Shown: positions 38,425 through 45,519 of the stretch, one piece after another
How positions within the stretch are numbered: the stretch's first letter is position 1
How the letters are laid out: each line of letters opens with the position of its first letter
Assembly (NCBI RefSeq): GCF_014041915.1
Contig: NZ_CP059472.1
Location: 2,542,001 to 2,606,000 of the forward strand
From: Marnyiella aurantia
GTDB taxonomy: Bacteria > Bacteroidota > Bacteroidia > Flavobacteriales > Weeksellaceae
Direction of reading: 5' to 3'
DNA: 64,000 nucleotides
Made by a program: the position numbers and the translations under genes
Notes under the pieces: model-generated
Seen by the model: the letters and a program-made list of their open reading frames with translations, nothing else
What the model was told of the DNA's origin: nothing
Databases searched by the model: none

Positions 38425-39237
38425 ATGAAACGATTACTTTCAGCATTTGCTGTGGCTGCGCTAATGTCTGTGGGATGCTCCGAAAAGGCCTCCGCTGAAT
38501 CGCAGTCGGATGTTAGTGTGAACACCGAAGATGAAAACATCAACAAACCGACTGCATTTTCTGCAGATTCACTTATTGTTGCAGATTCTGCAGTAATTTC
38601 ACCAACACTTACCTTGGAATACAGTCAGAAATTATTGGTTTTTAACGGCGTTAATAAACCGGTTCTTGACAGTTTATACTCTGATGTTCTTTTTAATGAT
38701 AAAAAAGTACTTTCCGATTATTCTTTATCCACCCTGCAGAAATCTGCCACGGCACGCATGCAAAAGTACTTTTACGATTCAAAAAATGAGTACCGCGATT
38801 TTATGCCGGAACGTCCGCAGAAGTGGGACCAGCATTCTGCTATGACATTATTCAGCAATCATCACGGCTTCCTGATTGTTCAGTACACAGGTTATGGATA
38901 TACGGGCGGTGCTCATGGCTACGCATTTGAGAACTACCGAACTGTAGACCTTATGGCGCAGAAAAATATGGTGTTGGAGGATATTGTTGATGTAAAAGCG
39001 GTGCAGTGGAATAAGATTTTGCTGGAAGCTGTGGGATCCAGAAAGGAGGAACTTTTTGAACCGGCAACATTAACCTATAGCCAAAATTTCTTTTTTGATG
39101 ACCGTCATCTGACTTTCGTGTACGGACAGTACGAAATTGGTCCGTATGCTTCCGGTATAATTCCTGTTGCAGTTCCGTTAGCGAAAATCTCCGCTGCTTT
39201 ACGACCTGATTTTAAAGCCAGGATAGGAATTAAATAA
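38425..39237 (+). CDS. lipoprotein with DUF3298/RsiV-like domain
   Basis: 270 residues. A lipobox (SVGC, Cys18) ends the signal. After an acidic linker the C-terminal two thirds resemble the DUF4163-DUF3298 pair: YTGYGYTGGAHGYAFE (the conserved GGAHG), LEDIVD, LTFVYGQYEIGPYASGI. In Gram-positive bacteria RsiV uses this fold to bind lysozyme, but in Bacteroidota these lipoproteins have no assigned role. It follows gyrB behind a terminator and is probably transcribed alone. Confidence 0.82.
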   Translation: MKRLLSAFAVAALMSVGCSEKASAESQSDVSVNTEDENINKPTAFSADSLIVADSAVISPTLTLEYSQKLLVFNGVNKPVLDSLYSDVLFNDKKVLSDYSLSTLQKSATARMQKYFYDSKNEYRDFMPERPQKWDQHSAMTLFSNHHGFLIVQYTGYGYTGGAHGYAFENYRTVDLMAQKNMVLEDIVDVKAVQWNKILLEAVGSRKEELFEPATLTYSQNFFFDDRHLTFVYGQYEIGPYASGIIPVAVPLAKISAALRPDFKARIGIK

Positions 39238-39260
39238 GTAGGATTCTACGTTTCTTTAAT

Positions 39261-39268
39261 TACTTTTG
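39261..39268 (+). promoter_or_regulatory. -7 element directly before the lipid kinase gene (leaderless)
   Basis: Exact TACTTTTG, five bases before the ATG at 39274. A GTG at 39268 lies inside the box and is not a credible start. Confidence 0.6.
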
Positions 39269-39273
39269 TGCGT

Positions 39274-40122
39274 ATGTACCGCTTCGCATTCATCATCAAT
39301 CCGAATTCCGCTAAAAACAATGCCGACAATTTCCTCCGGGAACTCAGGTCCAGGGTGTCAGATCCGCTGTATCATATTTCCCATTCGGTGCATTCAACAA
39401 ATGATTTTATTTTAGAGCATTTCGAAGATGTAGATGTTTTTGTGGCCGTAGGCGGCGACGGAACAATTTCAAGCGTGGCTTCCGCACTTATTAATACGAA
39501 GAAACTTCTGGCTATACTTCCGGCCGGTTCAGGCAACGGATTTTCGCGCGAGATGAAGTTTTCTAAAGATCTCGGCAGCTTACTGACAAAAATCCTGAAC
39601 GGAAAATTTATCGAGGTTGATACCTTTACGGTGAACGGCAGGTTTTCAGTTAATGTTTCAGGTACCGGTTTTGACGGTGCAATAATCCAGGCTTTCGAGA
39701 AAACGTCCAGAGGATTTGGTAATTACATCCGTACCTCTGTTGCCAAATACAGGACTTACGAGCCGGTAAATGTACGGTTTGAGGAGAAATACAGTAAATA
39801 TGATGGCCAGTACCTTATGGTTAATGTTGCAAACACGCGCCAGTTTGGTAATAATGCCTTCATCGCACCCCAAGCCAGTCACAGCGACGGACTGCTGGAA
39901 ATTGCTTTAGTGAAGAAGTTTCCCTTCGCACATGCACCTTTATTTGCGTACAGAATGTTTACAAAGAAGCTGATTCCCAATCAGTATATCAGCTATCTAT
40001 CGGTACCCGAAATACGTTTCGAGGCAGATACGGAAGTCTGGCATCTGGATGGTGAGGGTGTGAACATTAAGTCACCTGTTCACATCAAAATATTGCCTAA
40101 AAGCCTGAAAATTTTAGTTTAA
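39274..40122 (+). CDS. diacylglycerol/lipid kinase family protein
   Basis: 282 residues. IINPNSAKNN near the start and VAVGGDGTISSVASAL near residues 62-77 form the nucleotide-binding site of the DagK catalytic domain. LPAGSGNGFSREM and GTGFDGAIIQAFEK are the next conserved blocks, and EVWHLDGEG closes the C-terminal beta domain. It probably phosphorylates a lipid such as diacylglycerol or a sphingoid base; Bacteroidota make sphingolipids, so the latter is worth considering. Cytosolic or membrane-surface. Convergent with the MarR gene. Confidence 0.88.
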   Translation: MYRFAFIINPNSAKNNADNFLRELRSRVSDPLYHISHSVHSTNDFILEHFEDVDVFVAVGGDGTISSVASALINTKKLLAILPAGSGNGFSREMKFSKDLGSLLTKILNGKFIEVDTFTVNGRFSVNVSGTGFDGAIIQAFEKTSRGFGNYIRTSVAKYRTYEPVNVRFEEKYSKYDGQYLMVNVANTRQFGNNAFIAPQASHSDGLLEIALVKKFPFAHAPLFAYRMFTKKLIPNQYISYLSVPEIRFEADTEVWHLDGEGVNIKSPVHIKILPKSLKILV

Positions 40123-40144
40123 TTGTCGTTGTTTGCTACGTGGA

Positions 40145-40786
40145 CTAGATCAGTTTCAGAATCTCGTTGGTATCTTCATTCCTGAAATTGGAATAAACCG
40201 TGTGATGAAAGGTGTTCAGTTTTTTAAGTGACGAAAGCAGGCTTTCCTTTTCTTTCTGGTTCAGGCGGCCACACATGATCTTGGAAACCTTGGTAATGTC
40301 CTGCATTGATTCCAGGAAAACTTTTTTACCCTTTTCAGTCACCGAAATTCTTGTGCTCCGTTTGTCGTTTTCGTCAGGGCTTTCGGCAAAGAGGCCGTTT
40401 TTTACAAGACGTTTTATTATTTCAATACCCGTTTGCTTTTCGTGCGCATTTTTTTCAATGAGCTGCATCTTTGTAAGGCTGTCATAATCCATCATGCGGA
40501 ACAGATAGGTAAAGTCCTCGTTCACCAGTGTCGCGTGATTTTCCAGTGACTTGCGGATCAGCTGTTTTGAATAGCGCCCAAGCATAATCACCTGTTTGGC
40601 AATTTCATTCTCCAAATCATAGACATCCAGGTCAAATTTATCAGTTAAGTTCCTGGGATTCTCTTTTTGGTAGGCTCTTTGGTTAAGGTGCATTCGGAAA
40701 TCCTCCAGACTGGGCTGGCTGCTGGGATGATTTTGCTGAAATGCATCCAGTTCGGTCAGAATTTCGATAATTAGGTGAAGTTCCAT
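40145..40786 (-). CDS. MarR-family transcriptional regulator next to the carotenoid operon
   Basis: 213 residues, longer than a typical MarR (about 150) because of an N-terminal extension of about 60 residues. The winged helix spans about residues 105-160, with recognition region KTGIEIIKRLVKNGLF and wing DENDKRSTRISVTEKGKKV. It is divergent from crtI across 272 bases, which suggests it controls the carotenoid genes and perhaps itself. MarR regulators beside crt operons are recurrent in Flavobacteriia. The ligand is unknown. Confidence 0.87.
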   Translation of the reverse strand: MELHLIIEILTELDAFQQNHPSSQPSLEDFRMHLNQRAYQKENPRNLTDKFDLDVYDLENEIAKQVIMLGRYSKQLIRKSLENHATLVNEDFTYLFRMMDYDSLTKMQLIEKNAHEKQTGIEIIKRLVKNGLFAESPDENDKRSTRISVTEKGKKVFLESMQDITKVSKIMCGRLNQKEKESLLSSLKKLNTFHHTVYSNFRNEDTNEILKLI

Positions 40787-40860
40787 GGTTTACTGATCCT
40801 GCTGGTTATTGCGGTTTAGTTTTTACTACTGGTTTACTGCAGCAGGCTTAGTTAGATATA

Positions 40861-40892
40861 CAAAGATACTGAGAATGGGACTTTATGCCAAA
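40861..40892 (-). promoter_or_regulatory. Bacteroidota promoter of the MarR gene
   Basis: On the minus strand TTTG (40889-40892) and TATCTTTG (40861-40868) are both exact with a 20-base spacer. The leader to the ATG at 40786 is about 70 bases. Confidence 0.7.
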
Positions 40893-40897
40893 ATTGG
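40888..40897. promoter_or_regulatory. palindrome overlapping the marR -33 box, candidate operator
   Basis: CCAAAATTGG is a perfect 10-base palindrome that includes the -33 TTTG of the MarR promoter. A dimeric regulator bound here would block RNA polymerase. No identical second site was found near crtI. Confidence 0.35.
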
Positions 40898-41002
40898 ATA
40901 CAGAAAGTAGGTACATCTTTTTTCATTTGACTTATCAGTTGAAATTCAGCTTGTTAAAAATTCATATATTTATTATTGAAAATGCTTATAGTAAATATAG
41001 GC

Positions 41003-41012
41003 AAATATATTT
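41003..41012. promoter_or_regulatory. palindrome at the crtI -33 position, candidate operator
   Basis: AAATATATTT is a perfect palindrome lying where the -33 box of the crtI promoter would be. In such A/T-rich sequence it could be chance. Confidence 0.2.
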
Positions 41013-41032
41013 CTAAATGTATTTTAAAAGTA

Positions 41033-41040
41033 TATTTTTG
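41033..41040 (+). promoter_or_regulatory. -7 promoter element of the carotenoid operon
   Basis: Exact TATTTTTG, 18 bases before the ATG of crtI; no TTTG at -33. Confidence 0.55.
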
Positions 41041-41058
41041 TACTAGTTGATTAACCTG

Positions 41059-42546
41059 ATGAAACAAGTAATTATAATAGGTTCCGGATTTTCGTCGCTT
41101 GCCTGCGCCTGTTATATGGCTAATGCGGGTTACAGTGTAACGGTCCTGGAGAAAAATGAGCAGATTGGTGGCCGTGCATCTTTGCTGGAGGCCGAGGGGT
41201 TCCGGTTTGATATGGGTCCCAGCTGGTACTGGATGCCGGACATTTTTGAAAGATTTTTCGCCGATTTTAACCGCAGGGTGTCGGATTACTATACTTTGGA
41301 AAAGCTTTCCCCCGCTTACCGCGTCTATTTTGGACAGGATGATTATGTGGATATTGATGACAATCCGGAAGGGATAATTAATACATTTGAGCAGATTGAA
41401 AAGGGTAGTGGCGCCCACCTTCGGGACTTTATGACCAAAGCGCAGTCCAATTACAAAATCGCGATGACGGATTTGGTTTATAACCCAGGGAAATCGCTGC
41501 TGGAACTGGTAAGTCTCGAAACTGCCACACGTCTCCCTTTATTTTTTAAAAACATTTCTCAAACGGTACGCAGGAACATCAAAAATCCCAAACTGCGCAG
41601 CATTCTGGAGTTCCCTGTGCTCTTTCTGGGAGCAAAACCGTCTGATACGCCGGCCTTTTATAATTTTATGAACCACGCCGATTTCGGGCTGGGAACCTGG
41701 TATCCCAAAGGTGGATTTAATGCGGTGGCGAAAGGGATTCACAGATTAGCTGAGGAACTGGGTGTACAGTTTCTGATTAATGAAGAAGTGGTTTCCATTG
41801 AATATGATGGCGACCGTGCAAAATCTGTACTTACAAAGAACTCAACTTTCCAGGCAGATATCGTAATCTCCGGTGCCGATTATGCTCATACAGAAACTTT
41901 ACTGGACAGCAGCCTGCGGAATTATTCAGAATCATACTGGCAGAAGAAGACTTTCGCACCTTCATCGTTTTTATATTATGTGGGATTCAACAGAAAAGTA
42001 CCGAAACTTCAGCACCATAACCTCTTCTTCGATACAGATTTCGAAGATCATGCACGAGAGATTTACGACACAGGCACCCTGCCCAAAAAACCGCTTTTCT
42101 ATGCCAATTTCTCCAGCAAAACGGATGCAACACTTTGTCCGGAAGGTCATGAGGTCGGCTTTTTCCTGATTCCGGTGGCGGTGGATCTGCAGGATTCGCA
42201 GGAGATACATGACCGTTACTTTGAGCTGATTCTGGAACGTATAAAAACCAACACCGGCGAGGACCTGCGCGACGCCATTGTGTTTAAAAAGAGCTTTGGA
42301 GTGCAGGATTTCAGGGAACGGTATCATTCGTGCAGGGGAAATGCGTATGGACTTGCAAACACGTTGCTGCAAACTTCGGTATTGCGGCCCCAAATTAATA
42401 ACCGAAAGCTAGGTAACCTTTTTTATACAGGACAGCTTACCGTGCCAGGGCCGGGTGTTCCTCCGGCATTGATATCCGGGAAGGTTGTAGCTGAGTATAT
42501 CCTGAAGACCGAAAACAACAAATCACCAACAGCACAATATGAATAA
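41059..42546 (+). CDS. crtI: phytoene desaturase (CrtI family)
   Basis: 495 residues from the ATG of MKQVIIIGSGFSSLACA; a TTG four codons upstream is less likely. The FAD-binding Rossmann motif GSGFSSLACACYMANAGYSVTVLEKNEQIGGRA opens the protein and the carotenoid-desaturase C-terminal motif (FYTGQLTVPGPGVPPALISG) closes it. It desaturates phytoene to lycopene at the membrane. First gene of a tight operon: it overlaps crtB by eight bases. Confidence 0.94.
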   Translation: MKQVIIIGSGFSSLACACYMANAGYSVTVLEKNEQIGGRASLLEAEGFRFDMGPSWYWMPDIFERFFADFNRRVSDYYTLEKLSPAYRVYFGQDDYVDIDDNPEGIINTFEQIEKGSGAHLRDFMTKAQSNYKIAMTDLVYNPGKSLLELVSLETATRLPLFFKNISQTVRRNIKNPKLRSILEFPVLFLGAKPSDTPAFYNFMNHADFGLGTWYPKGGFNAVAKGIHRLAEELGVQFLINEEVVSIEYDGDRAKSVLTKNSTFQADIVISGADYAHTETLLDSSLRNYSESYWQKKTFAPSSFLYYVGFNRKVPKLQHHNLFFDTDFEDHAREIYDTGTLPKKPLFYANFSSKTDATLCPEGHEVGFFLIPVAVDLQDSQEIHDRYFELILERIKTNTGEDLRDAIVFKKSFGVQDFRERYHSCRGNAYGLANTLLQTSVLRPQINNRKLGNLFYTGQLTVPGPGVPPALISGKVVAEYILKTENNKSPTAQYE

Positions 42547-43384
42547 TTTAGACATCTTCCATGCGGTCTGCGGCCTCTCTTCTAAAATGGTCACAGAAAA
42601 ATACAGTACCTCCTTCGCCAGGGCTTCCACGCTGTTCAAACCGGAGATAAGGCAGCATATTTACAATATCTATGGTTTCGTAAGATTTGCTGATGAGATT
42701 GTGGATACCTTTCACGGTTACGACAAGGCGCAGCTTCTGGACGAGTTTGAAAACAGTTACAGTAGCGGCATTTCCAAAGGGATATCGCTGAATCCGATAC
42801 TGCATTCTTTCATAAGAACTCAGCAGGAAAAAAATATTCCCCAGCATCTGGTAGATTCATTTTTGGCTTCCATGCGTATGGACCTGGGCGAAATACGGGA
42901 TCTAAATGATTACAAATACAATGAATATATTTATGGCAGTGCGGAAGTGGTGGGCCTCATGTGTCTGAAGGTTTTTGTGGATGGTAACGATGAAGAGTAC
43001 GAAAAAATGAAACCTTACGCGCAAAGTCTGGGCGCGGCGTTTCAAAAGATTAATTTTCTGCGTGATATCGCGCCAGATTATAACGATCTTAACCGAACCT
43101 ATTTTCCTGAGGTAGATTTCCGTAAATTTAGCCTTGCCGATAAGAATAAGATTGAGGCAGATATTGCCAAAGATTTTGCACATGCCTTTGTGGGGATTAA
43201 AATGCTGCCTATTTCCAGCAGGATTGCAGTTTTCATGGCTTACAAATATTATATGAACCTGTTCAGGAAAATACGGAATACGGAGCCTGATATGTTACTC
43301 ACCAAAAGAATCCGGGTGTCTAATGCGCGAAAACTTTATCTTTTCGGCGAAATGATGCTAAACAAGAATTTGAATCTGGTCTAA
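42539..43384 (+). CDS. crtB: phytoene synthase
   Basis: 281 residues of the squalene/phytoene synthase family. First Asp-rich motif FADEIVDTF near residues 51-59 and second NFLRDIAPDYND near 175-186 bind the two diphosphates through Mg. With crtI upstream it is phytoene synthase, joining two geranylgeranyl diphosphates. Four bases separate it from the next gene. Confidence 0.94.
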   Translation: MNNLDIFHAVCGLSSKMVTEKYSTSFARASTLFKPEIRQHIYNIYGFVRFADEIVDTFHGYDKAQLLDEFENSYSSGISKGISLNPILHSFIRTQQEKNIPQHLVDSFLASMRMDLGEIRDLNDYKYNEYIYGSAEVVGLMCLKVFVDGNDEEYEKMKPYAQSLGAAFQKINFLRDIAPDYNDLNRTYFPEVDFRKFSLADKNKIEADIAKDFAHAFVGIKMLPISSRIAVFMAYKYYMNLFRKIRNTEPDMLLTKRIRVSNARKLYLFGEMMLNKNLNLV

Positions 43385-43387
43385 ATT

Positions 43388-43846
43388 ATGAAAAGATTAT
43401 ATACGATAGCGCTGTTCTGTGCTTTTGCCGCTTTAAGCGGGCAGGAGGTAGACCGTTTCCGCAAACTGATGCAGCAGGGTGAACATTCGGCTGCGGCGTC
43501 CAAAGCTCTTTTTGAAGATTCGCGAAAGAGTTACGATACCGGCAGTAAACCTATTTCGCTGGCCTTCTTTGCGCTGGGAAATTTTTTGATGGCAAAACAT
43601 TCGTCTAACCCGATTACCCAATATTCTTACTTCAATAAAGGCCGAAAAGCTTTGAATGAAGCGGTCAAAAAAGACCCTAAAAATCTGGAAATACGGTTTA
43701 TGCGTTTTATGAGTCAGGACCAGGCGCCTGCCGCGCTCGGATACCGCACTGATCTGGCCTCGGACAAAAAGTTCATTCTTTCTGAAGTGAAAAGGACATC
43801 AGATCCTTACCTGATCAGCAAAATCAAGTCTTATTTTAAGATGTAA
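43388..43846 (+). CDS. small secreted protein of unknown function within the carotenoid operon
   Basis: 152 residues with a signal peptide (MKRLYTIALFCAFAALSG, then Q). The mature part is helical and basic, with HSAAASKALFEDSRKSYDTGSKPISLAFFALGNFLMAKHSSNP and ALNEAVKKDPKNLEIRFMRFMSQDQAPA; the second segment has the feel of a TPR-like helix pair. It is packed between crtB and crtZ with gaps of three bases each, so it is expressed with carotenoid enzymes although it is predicted to be periplasmic. It is not a known carotenoid enzyme. Confidence 0.75.
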   Translation: MKRLYTIALFCAFAALSGQEVDRFRKLMQQGEHSAAASKALFEDSRKSYDTGSKPISLAFFALGNFLMAKHSSNPITQYSYFNKGRKALNEAVKKDPKNLEIRFMRFMSQDQAPAALGYRTDLASDKKFILSEVKRTSDPYLISKIKSYFKM

Positions 43847-43849
43847 ACA

Positions 43850-44317
43850 ATGGAAATACTGCTGTATATTTTAATTACACTTGCTGTTTTTATCGGTATG
43901 GAAGGTGTAACCTGGCTTACGCACAAATATATCATGCATGGGCTGGGATGGTACTTTCACGAAGATCACCATCAGCCCGGTTATCCTCATGTTTTTGAAA
44001 AGAATGACTTCTTCTTCGTTGTTTTTGCGGTGCCTTGTATGGCACTTTGCTACTTCGGAAGCTGGTACGGACTGAACTGGCTGTTTTTCGTAGGTTTGGG
44101 CGTCTTTCTGTACGGAATGTGCTATTTTCTGGTACACGATGTGCTTATTCACCGCCGCTTTAAATGGTTCGACAATACCAATAACTGGTATTTCCGCGGT
44201 TTGCGGAAAGCACACAAAATCCATCATAAACATTTGGGCAGGGAACAGGGTGAATGCTTCGGTATGCTCTTCGTGCCGCTGCGCTATTTTCGCGAGGCAA
44301 AATCTTCCACTAAATAA
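43850..44317 (+). CDS. crtZ: beta-carotene hydroxylase (CrtZ-type, fatty acid hydroxylase superfamily)
   Basis: 155 residues with about four membrane segments. The di-iron His motifs are complete: HKYIMH near residues 25-30, HEDHH near 38-42, HDVLIHRR near 98-105 and HKIHHKH near 123-129. It would hydroxylate the beta-ionone rings, giving zeaxanthin. Position directly before the cyclase gene supports this. Confidence 0.93.
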   Translation: MEILLYILITLAVFIGMEGVTWLTHKYIMHGLGWYFHEDHHQPGYPHVFEKNDFFFVVFAVPCMALCYFGSWYGLNWLFFVGLGVFLYGMCYFLVHDVLIHRRFKWFDNTNNWYFRGLRKAHKIHHKHLGREQGECFGMLFVPLRYFREAKSSTK

Positions 44318-44326
44318 TCATTCATC

Positions 44327-45040
44327 TTGCAGCATTACTACTATCTGTTATTAGACGTTTTTAGTTTTCTGATTCCCTTCCTTTTCAGTTTTGAAAGGAA
44401 ACGTATGCATTTTATCCAGTACTGGAAGCCTTTTTTTTCGGCAATCCTTATTGTTGGTCTATTTTTCATTGCGTGGGACATCTGGTTCACTCATCTGGGT
44501 GTCTGGGGTTTTAATGATGACTATCTCATCGGCGTCCGCATTGCGGAAATGCCGCTGGAAGAGTATCTGTTTTTCCTGCTGATTCCGTATGCCAGCGTAT
44601 TTATTCACTATGCACTGGAGTATTTTCTGCCTAAGGTTGTACTAAGTAAATCGGTTTCTCAGTATCTCTCACTGTTCCTCTTTGTTTTGAGTTCGGTTGT
44701 GGCAATTTTCAACACTGATAAAATTTATACGTTTACTGCCTTCGGCATTTTTGCCCTGCTTCTGATGTTGCAGATTATTTTCAGGTGGAAGTATGCTTCT
44801 CGTTTTTATATAAGCTTCCTGGTAATTTATATTCCGTTCTATTTCGTTAATAATGCTCTTACAGGCAACTATTCAGTAAAGCCAGTGGTTTTCTATGATA
44901 ATGCGGAAAATTTAGGTATCCGCGTAGGAACCATGCCATTGGAAGACAGTTTTTACTGTTTCGCACTTTTGTACGGTATTGTACTGGTCTTTGAGTATCT
45001 GAAAAAAAAATGGCAGAATCCTTTAACAATGATAGAATGA
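44327..45040 (+). CDS. crtY: lycopene beta-cyclase, fused CrtYcd membrane type, TTG start
   Basis: 237 residues with about seven membrane segments. Two internal repeats carry the signature PLEEYLFF near residues 76-83 and PLEDSFYC near 205-212; this marks the CrtYc and CrtYd halves fused in one protein. It closes both ends of lycopene to beta-carotene. No in-frame ATG lies between the crtZ stop codon and the conserved N-terminus (QHYYYLLLDVFSFLIPFLFSF), so TTG at 44327 must be the start. Confidence 0.88.
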   Translation: MQHYYYLLLDVFSFLIPFLFSFERKRMHFIQYWKPFFSAILIVGLFFIAWDIWFTHLGVWGFNDDYLIGVRIAEMPLEEYLFFLLIPYASVFIHYALEYFLPKVVLSKSVSQYLSLFLFVLSSVVAIFNTDKIYTFTAFGIFALLLMLQIIFRWKYASRFYISFLVIYIPFYFVNNALTGNYSVKPVVFYDNAENLGIRVGTMPLEDSFYCFALLYGIVLVFEYLKKKWQNPLTMIE

Positions 45041-45519
45041 ATCTGAAAATTAGCAAACAGTCCGGAATTTACACGCTGACTTCTGAGCAACTATTGCCGA
45101 TCTCACTTGATGAGGCCTGGGCTTTTTTTACGGTTCCCGGTAATCTGGACCGCATTACTCCTGCAGAAATGAAATTCAGCATTACCAATAATCCGGGTCT
45201 GCATACCTATCAGGGTCAGATAATTACCTATACTATTGGGATATTACCTTTTGTGAAAAGCAACTGGATTACAGAAATTACGCACTTTGTACCGAAAAAG
45301 TTCTTTGTTGATGAACAGCGGTTCGGACCGTATTCCATGTGGCATCATGAGCACCATTTTACGGAAACTGAAGATGGAAATGTAGTGATGACAGATATTG
45401 TTAACTTTAAGATGCCTTTTGGAATTATTGGCGATATACTTGCAGGTAAAGTGGTGAAGAACCGGGTGGTTTTCATTTTCGAAAGCCGCCATAAAATTTT
45501 GAAGCAACTGTTCATATAA
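45037..45519 (+). CDS. SRPBCC-fold protein in the carotenoid operon
   Basis: 160 residues from the ATG that overlaps the crtY stop as ATGA; an ATG nine codons upstream would also work. The sequence fits the SRPBCC/cyclase-dehydrase fold: SLDEAWAFFTVPGNLDRITP at the start, MWHHEHHFTETEDGNVVMTDIVNFKMPFG in the middle and a long C-terminal helix. Such proteins bind hydrophobic ligands. Because it is translationally coupled to crtY and to the next SDR gene, it may bind a carotenoid or its precursor. That is inference. Confidence 0.85.
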   Translation: MNLKISKQSGIYTLTSEQLLPISLDEAWAFFTVPGNLDRITPAEMKFSITNNPGLHTYQGQIITYTIGILPFVKSNWITEITHFVPKKFFVDEQRFGPYSMWHHEHHFTETEDGNVVMTDIVNFKMPFGIIGDILAGKVVKNRVVFIFESRHKILKQLFI

